From Mesorhizobium temperatum (GTDB lineage Bacteria > Pseudomonadota > Alphaproteobacteria > Rhizobiales > Rhizobiaceae): DNA of 64,000 nucleotides. The position numbers and the translations under genes were made by a program. The notes beneath the pieces were generated by a model. It made no database searches. It was given only the letters and a program-made list of their open reading frames with translations, and had not been told where the DNA came from. Positions 57,863 through 64,000 of this stretch are shown here, piece after piece; positions within the stretch are counted from its first letter, which is position 1, and every line of letters starts with the position of its first letter. The stretch covers positions 186,001 to 250,000 of the forward strand of contig NZ_NPKJ01000019.1 in the NCBI RefSeq assembly GCF_002284575.1, read 5' to 3'.

Positions 57863-58729
57863 ATGGAACAAGTCATCGCTAACGGGCTCTATCTTGGCGC
57901 GCAATACGCCTTGATCGCGCTCGGTCTGACCCTGATCTTCGCGCTGATGAACGTGCTTAACTTTGCCCATGGGCAGATGTACGTTCTCGGCGGCTTCGTC
58001 ACCTACACCGTCTATGGCCAGCTCGGCATGCCTTTCGTCGTCGCGCTCGTCGCGTCCGGGATCACGCTGCTGGTCATTGGAGCGCTGGTCGAGAAATTCC
58101 TTTTCAGAACGGTGATCAAGCGAAGCGTGCGGGAGGAAAGTACGATGCTTCTCGCGGCGGCGGTCGCATTCTTCCTCGACGCCGTGATCCTTCTCCTGTT
58201 CGGTGAAAAGCAGCGCGGCGTGCCGAAGATCGTCAACGGCGTCTTCGCCTCCGACAGCCTCATAATGCCTTACGACCGGCTGCTGGTCGGCGCTCTCGCC
58301 ATACTTTTCATCGCATCCTTCGTGCTTTTCATGCAGTATAGCAAGCCGGGACGCGCCATGCGGGCGCTGGCGCAGGACCGGGTCGCGGCGCAGCTTATGG
58401 GCGTCGAGGTCGACCGCTATTCGATGATCGGCTTTGCGCTTGGCGCCATGCTTGCCGGCATAGTCGGCGGGCTGCTGGTCGCCACCACGGGCGTCAATTC
58501 GGGCATCGGCGGGCCGATCTCGATCAAGGCGTTCTTGATGGTGATGATCGGTGGGGCCGGCGTCGTCAGCGGAGCGATCGCCGGCGGCTTCATCCTCGGC
58601 ATGATGGAATCGGTCGGCCTGACGGTGCTACGCCACTATGGCGACGTCACCTATCTCGTCATCTTCGCCGCGCTGATGGTCTTCCTCAGCATCCGCCCGA
58701 ACGGGCTCATGGGCAAGCCGTGGGGATGA
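57863..58729 (+). CDS. ABC transporter permease, LivH type
   Basis: A 288-residue membrane protein: QYALIALGLTLIFALMNVLN, FAHGQMYVLGGFV, AMRALAQDRVAAQLMGVEVD (the cytoplasmic EAA-like loop) and GAGVVSGAIAGGFILGMMES. It forms half of the membrane channel of a hydrophobic amino-acid type transporter. It overlaps the next permease gene by 4 bases. Confidence 0.92.
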   Translation: MEQVIANGLYLGAQYALIALGLTLIFALMNVLNFAHGQMYVLGGFVTYTVYGQLGMPFVVALVASGITLLVIGALVEKFLFRTVIKRSVREESTMLLAAAVAFFLDAVILLLFGEKQRGVPKIVNGVFASDSLIMPYDRLLVGALAILFIASFVLFMQYSKPGRAMRALAQDRVAAQLMGVEVDRYSMIGFALGAMLAGIVGGLLVATTGVNSGIGGPISIKAFLMVMIGGAGVVSGAIAGGFILGMMESVGLTVLRHYGDVTYLVIFAALMVFLSIRPNGLMGKPWG

Positions 58730-59709
58730 TGGACATGAAGCGTACACGCAACATCCTCGCCGTCGCTGTCTTCCTGCTGGTCGTACTCATCGGCGTGCCC
58801 TGGCTGATCGAGGCGACCGGTCGGCTCGATCTCTACTACACGCTGACCTCAGTCGCGCTGCTCAGCATCGCCAGCGCCGGCGTGTGGGTGACCTTCTACA
58901 TCGGCCGCATCAATATCGGCCAGGGTGCCTTCGCGCTTATGGGCGGCTATGTTTCGGCCATCCTTGTTGTCCAGTACGGTGTGTCGTTCTGGCTGACACT
59001 GCCGCTGGCCGGGCTGTTCTGCGCCGCTGCAAGCGTGCTGATCGGACTGCCCATCCTCAGGCTCCGCGGCGTCTATTTCGCCATGGTCACGCTGGTTTTG
59101 ACCGAAGTTGCACGGCTGCTGGCGCTGGCGCTGCCGATCACCAACGGCGCCAAGGGCATGGTGAGCATTCCGCTCCCCGGCGGCATTTCGATCTTCGGCC
59201 TGACCATCCTTCCCGATTTCGCGACGCTCGCCAATCCGCGCCCGGCGTTCTATCTCGTCTCCGTGGTGCTGATGGTGCTGTGCTTTGCCGGGCTTTACCG
59301 CCTGGTCCATTCGCGCATCGGCAAGCTCTGCCAGTCTCTGCAGCAGAACGAGGAACTGGCCTCCTCGATCGGCGTCAACATCGCCTATCTGCGCGTCATC
59401 GCCTACGCCATCTCCTCGTTCCTCGGCGGTCTCGGCGGCGCGATGTTTGTCGCCATCTCGCAGTCGATCTATCCGTCCAGCTTTACGGTCACCGACTCGG
59501 TGAACTTCATGCTGAACTGCTTCCTCGGCGGGCTCAGCTACGTCTTCGGGCCGATGATCGGCACCTTCGTGCTCTATTTCGGCTGGGATTTCCTGTTCGA
59601 GACCGGCGAGTTCCAGTTGCTGATCTTCTCGTCGGTGCTGATCGCGCTGATGCTGTTCCTTCCCAACGGCCTGCTCAGCCTCCGGCTGTTCGGCAAGAAG
59701 CAGGGCTAG
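58726..59709 (+). CDS. ABC transporter permease, LivM type
   Basis: About 327 residues starting at the ATG overlapping the livH-type stop (58726); ATG 58735 is an alternative. Conserved segments: YYTLTSVALLSIASAGVWVT, INIGQGAFALMGGYVSAILV, LRLRGVYFAMVTLVLTEVAR and LCQSLQQNEELASSIGVNIA. It is the second permease subunit. The operon order SBP-H-M-G-F is the common one for this transporter class. Confidence 0.92.
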   Translation: MMDMKRTRNILAVAVFLLVVLIGVPWLIEATGRLDLYYTLTSVALLSIASAGVWVTFYIGRINIGQGAFALMGGYVSAILVVQYGVSFWLTLPLAGLFCAAASVLIGLPILRLRGVYFAMVTLVLTEVARLLALALPITNGAKGMVSIPLPGGISIFGLTILPDFATLANPRPAFYLVSVVLMVLCFAGLYRLVHSRIGKLCQSLQQNEELASSIGVNIAYLRVIAYAISSFLGGLGGAMFVAISQSIYPSSFTVTDSVNFMLNCFLGGLSYVFGPMIGTFVLYFGWDFLFETGEFQLLIFSSVLIALMLFLPNGLLSLRLFGKKQG

Positions 59710-59713
59710 GACC

Positions 59714-60493
59714 ATGACTGAGCTTCTCCAGATCAAGGCAGTGACCAAACGCTTCGGCGGGCTGGTCGCGGTCAACAATGTTTCCTTCGCCGTCCGAGAA
59801 CGCGAAATCCTCTCCGTGATCGGTCCCAACGGCGCCGGCAAATCGACGTTGTTCAAGCTGATTTCCTCTTTCCTCAGTCCGACCTCCGGCGAGGTGCTGT
59901 TTCGCGGACAGCGGATTTCAGGTCTCGCGCCGCATATCGTCGCCCGGAAGGGCGTCGTGCGCACATTCCAGGAGACGACGATCTTCAAAAGCATGACCGT
60001 GCGCGACAACGTCATCATCGCGCATCACCTGCGTTCCAATGCCACCCTTGCCGGCTTCTATCTCGGCACGAATACAGCGCGGCGCGACGAGGCTGAATTC
60101 GGGCGATCCGCCGACGAGATCATCGACTTCCTCGATCTCGGCGCGCAACGGCATGAGATCGCCAGCACGCTGCCGCACGGCCATCTGCGCGCGCTGGGGA
60201 TTGCCATCGGCCTCGCCACCAACCCGACCGTGCTCCTGCTCGACGAACCCTTTGCCGGCATGAACCACGACGAAACCGTGCGTGCGGTGGAAATGGTGCG
60301 CGGCGTCCGCAAACGCGGCGTGACCGTGCTACTCGTCGAGCACGACATGCCTGCCGTGATGAACATTTCCGACCGTATCGTCGTCCTGAACTTCGGCGTC
60401 AAAATCGCCGAGGGAACGCCGAAAGAAATCCAAGAGAACGAAAAGGTCATCGAAGCCTATCTGGGCGCCGAAGACGAGACGATCGGATTTTAG
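59714..60493 (+). CDS. ABC transporter ATP-binding protein, LivG type
   Basis: A 259-residue ATPase: Walker A VIGPNGAGKSTLFKLI, Walker B TVLLLDEPFAGMNHDETV and H-loop LLVEHDMPAVM. The ABC signature is unusual: the segment where LSGG(E/Q) is expected reads LPHGHLRALGIA, with His in the second Gly position. This variant (PHG for SGG) is seen in a subset of Liv-type ATPases. Confidence 0.9.
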   Translation: MTELLQIKAVTKRFGGLVAVNNVSFAVREREILSVIGPNGAGKSTLFKLISSFLSPTSGEVLFRGQRISGLAPHIVARKGVVRTFQETTIFKSMTVRDNVIIAHHLRSNATLAGFYLGTNTARRDEAEFGRSADEIIDFLDLGAQRHEIASTLPHGHLRALGIAIGLATNPTVLLLDEPFAGMNHDETVRAVEMVRGVRKRGVTVLLVEHDMPAVMNISDRIVVLNFGVKIAEGTPKEIQENEKVIEAYLGAEDETIGF

Positions 60494-60495
60494 CC

Positions 60496-61218
60496 ATGAC
60501 CGAACTGCTGAACGTCTCCAATGTCGAACTCTACTACGACCACGTCTATGCGCTGAAGGGCGTGTCGCTGAACGTCAACGAGGGCGAGACGGTAGCGCTG
60601 ATCGGTGCGAACGGTGCGGGCAAATCGTCAGTCCTGCGCGCCATCACCGGCCTGAAAAAGGTCCGCAGCGGCGAGATCCATTTCCAGGGCCGTCGCATCG
60701 ACAAAACGCGGCCGGACGAGCTGGTCAGGATGGGCATCGCCATGGTGCCGGAGGGCCGGCGCGTCTTTTCCTACATGACCGTGCGCGACAATCTGATGAT
60801 GGGCGCATTCACCCGCACCGACAAGGCCGACATCGCCATGACGCTGGACATGGTGCTCGGGCGTTTTCCGCGCCTGAAGGAACGCTATTCGCAGATGGCG
60901 GGCACGATGAGCGGCGGCGAACAGCAGATGCTGGTGATCGGGCGGGCGCTGATGGCCAAGCCGAAGCTGCTCTTGCTCGACGAACCCTCGCTCGGCGTCG
61001 CGCCGAAGCTCGTGCAGGACATCGCCCGCTCGATCGTCGCGATCAACCGCGACGAAAAGGTCAGCGTGCTGCTGGTCGAGCAGAATTCGCGCATGGCGCT
61101 GCGCATCTCGCAGCGCGCCTACGCACTGACGACCGGAAAGATCGCGCTGGCGGGAGATTCGGCTGAGCTGCTTGGCGACAACCGGGTCAAGAAACTCTAT
61201 CTCGGCGGCGAAATATGA
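60496..61218 (+). CDS. ABC transporter ATP-binding protein, LivF type
   Basis: A 240-residue ATPase: Walker A LIGANGAGKSSVLRAI, Q-loop VPEGRRVFSYMTVRDNL, signature MSGGEQQMLVIGRALM and Walker B LLLLDEPSLGVAPKLV. With the LivG-type protein it forms the ATPase dimer. The full signature here makes up for the degenerate one in the partner. Its stop overlaps the racemase gene. Confidence 0.93.
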   Translation: MTELLNVSNVELYYDHVYALKGVSLNVNEGETVALIGANGAGKSSVLRAITGLKKVRSGEIHFQGRRIDKTRPDELVRMGIAMVPEGRRVFSYMTVRDNLMMGAFTRTDKADIAMTLDMVLGRFPRLKERYSQMAGTMSGGEQQMLVIGRALMAKPKLLLLDEPSLGVAPKLVQDIARSIVAINRDEKVSVLLVEQNSRMALRISQRAYALTTGKIALAGDSAELLGDNRVKKLYLGGEI

Positions 61219-61967
61219 AAGCGCAAATGGACATACTCGTCGTCAATCCCAACACCACCGCGTCCATGACCGAGAAGATCGGCGAGGCGGCACGCGGCGC
61301 GGCTTCGGCCGGCACCAGGATCATCGCGATCAATCCGAAGGATGGGCCGCCGAGCGTTGAAGGCTATTTCGACGAGGTCTTCGCCATCCCGGGAATGATC
61401 GGCGAGATCCAGAAACATCCGGCGGCGAGCGCCTGCGTCATCGCCTGCTTCGACGACACCGGCCTAGACGCAGCGCGCTGCGTCGGGGAGATGCCGGTGG
61501 TCGGCATCGGCGAAGCGGCGTTTCATATGGCGAGCCTGATTGCCGGCAGGTTCAGCGTCGTGACGACGCTGTCGCGTTCGGTGCCGGCGATTGAGCACAA
61601 TCTGGTGCGCTACGGCCTCGCCAGCCGTTGCGCCAGGGTGCGGGCAAGCGACGTTCCCGTTCTGGAGCTCGAAGTGCTCGGCTCCAACGCCCGCCATCGA
61701 ATTTCTGAGGAGATCGAGTGCGCCATCCGCGACGACCGGGCCGAAGCGATTGTGCTGGGATGCGCCGGCATGGCCGATCTCGCCGCCGCGCTCAGCCGCG
61801 AACATGGCCTTCCCGTGCTCGACGGCGTCGCCTGCGCGGTTAAACTCTGCGAGAGCCTCGTCGGCCTTGGCCTGTCGACCTCGAAGCGCGGCGGCTACCA
61901 GGTTCCACTCGAAAAATCCTTCGCCGGAATCTTTGCGCCCTTCTCGCCCTCCGGCCGTGCATCCTGA
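61215..61967 (+). CDS. Asp/Glu/hydantoin racemase family protein
   Basis: A 250-residue protein with the paired cysteines of the family: ACVIACFDDTGLDAARCVGE near residue 80 and EAIVLGCAGMADLAAALSRE near residue 180. LVVNPNTTASMTEKIGEAA at the N-terminus is typical of hydantoin and allantoin racemases. Such enzymes interconvert C5 epimers of hydantoins so that an enantioselective hydrolase can act. The gene overlaps the ATPase gene by 4 bases, so the imported compound is probably a chiral amide, hydantoin or amino acid derivative. No hydantoinase is present here. Confidence 0.85.
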   Translation: MKAQMDILVVNPNTTASMTEKIGEAARGAASAGTRIIAINPKDGPPSVEGYFDEVFAIPGMIGEIQKHPAASACVIACFDDTGLDAARCVGEMPVVGIGEAAFHMASLIAGRFSVVTTLSRSVPAIEHNLVRYGLASRCARVRASDVPVLELEVLGSNARHRISEEIECAIRDDRAEAIVLGCAGMADLAAALSREHGLPVLDGVACAVKLCESLVGLGLSTSKRGGYQVPLEKSFAGIFAPFSPSGRAS

Positions 61968-61977
61968 TGCGTGCAAA

Positions 61978-61987
61978 TTTGTTGACA
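61978..61987. promoter_or_regulatory. TTTGTTGACA box upstream of the gntR-type gene
   Basis: The same 10 bases end the dyad before the ABC operon (56483-56492). Here they lie 20 bases before the start codon of the regulator. Possibly a shared operator or a -35 element. Confidence 0.45.
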
Positions 61988-62006
61988 TTCCCGCACAGGA
62001 TGTTCG

Positions 62007-62771
62007 ATGTCCGGCCTGAAGCGCGGTGTTCGCGCCGCTATGCGATCCGGCCGCTGGGACAATGAGACGATGGACCTGCTTCGACCAAAGACACGGGACG
62101 GCAAGCCGGCGATGCGCTGGTTTCCGGTCTATGCCGGCCTGCGCGACGCCATCGTCAGCCACCGCCTCGCACCGGGCACAAAACTACCCGAGGACGAACT
62201 CGCCTCGATCTATTCGGTGAGCCGCGCGGTGATACGCGCGGCGCTGCAGGCGCTGTCGCATGACCGCTTGGCCCGGCTCGAGCCGAACCGCGGCGCGTTC
62301 GTCGCCCAGCCGACTAAGCAGGAAGCGCGCGAGGTGTTCGAAGCGCGGGCGCTGATCGAGCCCAAGGTCGCGGCGCTTGCCGCCGACGTGGCAAAGCCGG
62401 CCGAGATCGCGCAACTGCGGCTTCATCTCGAAAAAGAGCATGAGGCCCTGCATGCCGGCCGCGACAGCGACGCCATCATGCTGTCGGCAAAATTCCACGT
62501 CGGGATCGCCGAAATCGCCGGCCATTCGATCCTAACCGGCTTCGTCAAAGACCTGCTGTCGCGGTCGTCGCTGATCATCGCGCTTTACTGGCGCCGCCGC
62601 GACACCACCTGCGAAAGCCAGGCCCATCACGCCCTTGTCGATGCCATCGAAAAACACGACGCAAAAGACGCGTCCGACCTGATGCGAAGTCATCTCGTCG
62701 ACCTGCTGTCGGGCCTTGATCTGTCGCTTGGCGAGAAGAAGCCCGAGAGCCTGTCGGACATCTTGCGCTGA
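62007..62771 (+). CDS. GntR-family regulator, FCD (FadR) subfamily
   Basis: A 254-residue protein (starts at 62040 and 62070 are also possible). The winged helix is VYAGLRDAIVSHRLAPGTKL, EDELASIYSVSRAVIRAALQ, ALSHDRLARLEPNRGAFVAQ; the C-terminal all-helical FCD domain shows EARALIEPKVAALAAD, KFHVGIAEIAGHSIL and HHALVDAIEKHDAKDASDLM with metal-binding His residues. It is the last gene of the transporter block, and a shared upstream box suggests it regulates itself and the ABC operon. Confidence 0.9.
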   Translation: MSGLKRGVRAAMRSGRWDNETMDLLRPKTRDGKPAMRWFPVYAGLRDAIVSHRLAPGTKLPEDELASIYSVSRAVIRAALQALSHDRLARLEPNRGAFVAQPTKQEAREVFEARALIEPKVAALAADVAKPAEIAQLRLHLEKEHEALHAGRDSDAIMLSAKFHVGIAEIAGHSILTGFVKDLLSRSSLIIALYWRRRDTTCESQAHHALVDAIEKHDAKDASDLMRSHLVDLLSGLDLSLGEKKPESLSDILR

Positions 62772-63197
62772 TCTCCGCTGGCAAACTCTTCGCCGGAGTT
62801 CGCCGATGTCCGCGCCATGCTGGGCGTGATTGAAGGCATAGCTTCGGTCCATGACTGCTGCTTCTTCGTTCCTGCCGTCATAACAGTAGCGCTCGTAGAG
62901 TTCGCGGCGCTGCCCCTCCAGCCGCCACTGCTGCTGGGCCATAGAGTCAATATCAGTCCCTCCCGCACAACGAGCCGGTAGGGTAACGCGCCCGGATCAG
63001 AGCTTGAAGCGGCAATCCTAAAGCGTGTGTATGCCAACCAACCCGCGACGGAAACAAAGCAAATCGCTACGAAGATCCGCTCACCCACCCCTAACGAGAC
63101 CTCCACTGCTGTGTCGGCGAAAGCCCTGAAATGGCGCAAACACGTCGGCCAGCGTGGTCGTTTGGAAGTCGGCTTTCAGGAAGCGCCAAAGGCACCC
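62772..63197. other. Gene-poor stretch before the recombinase genes
   Basis: No intact gene. On the minus strand a protein-like frame begins at 62942 (MAQQQWRLEGQRRELYERYC, YDGRNEEAAVMDRSYAFNHA) but runs into the gntR gene after about 57 codons; it may be the cut end of an unrecognised mobile-element gene. Confidence 0.4.
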
Positions 63198-63633
63198 TCA
63201 ATGACCGGTATCAGGCGCAAAAGCGGACCTAACATAGCAGCGCACTTTGTGCGTGCGCCATTGCGCCGGTACGGGCTGAAGTAGATCAGCAGTGGTCATC
63301 GTGGCTGGTTGGTGCCCGTCGAGCACCGTCTCGACGATTGCCGGAGAAAGCAGCGTCAGTTGTAAGAGACGATTGACGTATGAGGCGCTGATTTTCTCTG
63401 CCTTGGCGATATCCTCGGCGCTCGCGTAGGCGCCCTGCTTCAGCATCTGATGCCAGCGATAGGCGCGGGCAATTGCTTTAACGAGCGTGTTGTCGACGCG
63501 GGGCCGAGCAGAGGCCCATTGTTCCTGGCCAAGCGGCGCGACGATCAGCTTGCGTTCTCCCCGCTTGCGAAAGCGTCAGCGGAACCTCAATGGTGATGAT
63601 GCTTGCGTTGCCGCTGAGCTCAGCATCGGACAT
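63198..63633 (-). pseudogene. Recombinase-associated gene, one frameshift
   Basis: It starts at ATG 63633 (MSDAELSGNASIITIEVPLT), which overlaps the recombinase stop (TGATG). After about 20 codons a one-base shift near 63570-63575 moves the frame to KRGERKLIVAPLGQEQWASA, RPRVDNTLVKAIARAYRWHQ, MLKQGAYASAEDIAKAEKIS, ASYVNRLLQLTLLSPAIVET. This small DNA-binding-like protein is usually found next to large serine recombinases in rhizobial mobile elements. Its role is unknown. The last dozen residues before 63198 look unrelated, so the 3-prime end may be cut too. Confidence 0.7.
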
Positions 63634-64000
63634 CACGCGGCGCTCCTGACATCGTGACGCTGGTTAAGGTCGGCCGCAAGACCGGCCAACCCCTCGGTGC
63701 GCAGGCGCATGGAAAGGCTGTCCATTGTCACGTCCACGCGCTCGACCAGCAGCTGGACAATGCGCGCCTGCTCGGCGGGGAAGAGTTCATTCCAGAGCGG
63801 ATCAAGGTCGAGCAGCGCCGCCCTCACCTCGCTTTCACTGATGCCGGCGTCCGTGAGGCGTGCTGCCTTCCAGGTGGCGACGATGATTTCGGGCGAGCGG
63901 AGGAGGATTCGCAACTGATCAATGACGGCTGCCTCGACCTCGGCCGCTGGCAGGCGCCCAACCGGGCATGCGCCAGCACCGTGCTTCAGTACCGATTGGC
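63633..64000 (-). CDS. Large serine recombinase, C-terminal part (continues beyond window)
   Basis: The frame enters from the right edge (QSVLKHGAGACPVGRLPAAE, VEAAVIDQLRILLRSPEIIV) and ends at 63633 (EVRAALLDLDPLWNELFPAE, QARIVQLLVERVDVTMDSLS, MRLRTEGLAGL). These match the region after the recombinase zinc-ribbon domain and the C-terminal coiled coil of serine recombinases. The catalytic domain is outside the window. It marks the end of an integrated element. Confidence 0.8.
   Translation of the reverse strand, partial: QSVLKHGAGACPVGRLPAAEVEAAVIDQLRILLRSPEIIVATWKAARLTDAGISESEVRAALLDLDPLWNELFPAEQARIVQLLVERVDVTMDSLSMRLRTEGLAGLAADLNQRHDVRSAA

Noticed and set aside
62532..62942. 136-codon minus-strand frame over the 3-prime end of the gntR gene
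   Set aside because: Most of it is antisense to a well-supported regulator; only the first 57 codons look protein-like.

Overview
The window looks like chromosome from a Mesorhizobium-like member of the Rhizobiales. The evidence is the high GC, an alphaproteobacterial-length carB, a DUF1476 ATP-synthase inhibitor, a lrp / trxB / LysR block of the kind known from Sinorhizobium, and several families of short palindromic intergenic repeats typical of rhizobia. No tRNA, rRNA or CRISPR array was seen. The taxon is inferred, not proven.

Layout. 1-4.3 kb: a LysR/LysE pair, an MFS/ArsR pair with a dyad operator candidate, and a frameshifted metallophosphoesterase. 4.5-9.2 kb: an SH3-domain exported protein, then carB behind a promoter, leader and intrinsic terminator. 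9.3-19 kb: small stress and envelope genes (ChaC, DUF6644/DUF6152, ATPase zeta inhibitor, DUF4142, DUF899, LprI-like, GNAT, lytic transglycosylase, Ogt, cold-shock protein, GST) separated by palindromic repeats. 19-26.8 kb: two coupled EAL proteins, an aspartate aminotransferase, a frameshifted MFS pump with a cupin, and an EF-G-like GTPase. 26.8-27.65 kb: a protein-gene-free gap with a strong candidate small RNA on the minus strand. 28.3-31 kb: lsrB-like, trxB, lrp. 31-37.6 kb: two divergent blocks with the complete ADP-heptose pathway (gmhA, hldE, gmhB, hldD) and two heptosyltransferases. 37.8-47.9 kb: greA, a TPR protein, DUF3775, two extensin-like proteins, LssY_C, CNNM/CorC, AraC, and a DUF1330-methyltransferase fusion.

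47.9-54.2 kb is a four-carbon acid sugar catabolic locus: OtnC and a LacI regulator on the minus strand; an MFS transporter (frameshifted), a threonate/erythronate dehydrogenase, OtnI and OtnK on the plus strand. Two perfect 14-bp palindromes plus a third degenerate copy lie between them. The enzymes would take L-threonate or D-erythronate to dihydroxyacetone phosphate. 56.5-62.8 kb is a branched-chain-amino-acid-type ABC transporter (five genes) joined to an Asp/Glu/hydantoin racemase and a GntR/FCD regulator, substrate unknown. The right edge holds the end of a serine recombinase and a frameshifted companion gene.

Decay and caution. Four genes carry single frameshifts (about 3958, 23482, 50225 and 63573) although the protein on both sides of each break is well conserved. 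These may be base-calling errors or real lesions. True remnants are also present: the C-terminus of an alcohol dehydrogenase (42.7 kb) and a piece of an adenylate cyclase (56.3-56.4 kb). All function calls come from reading motifs by eye; no database search was run.
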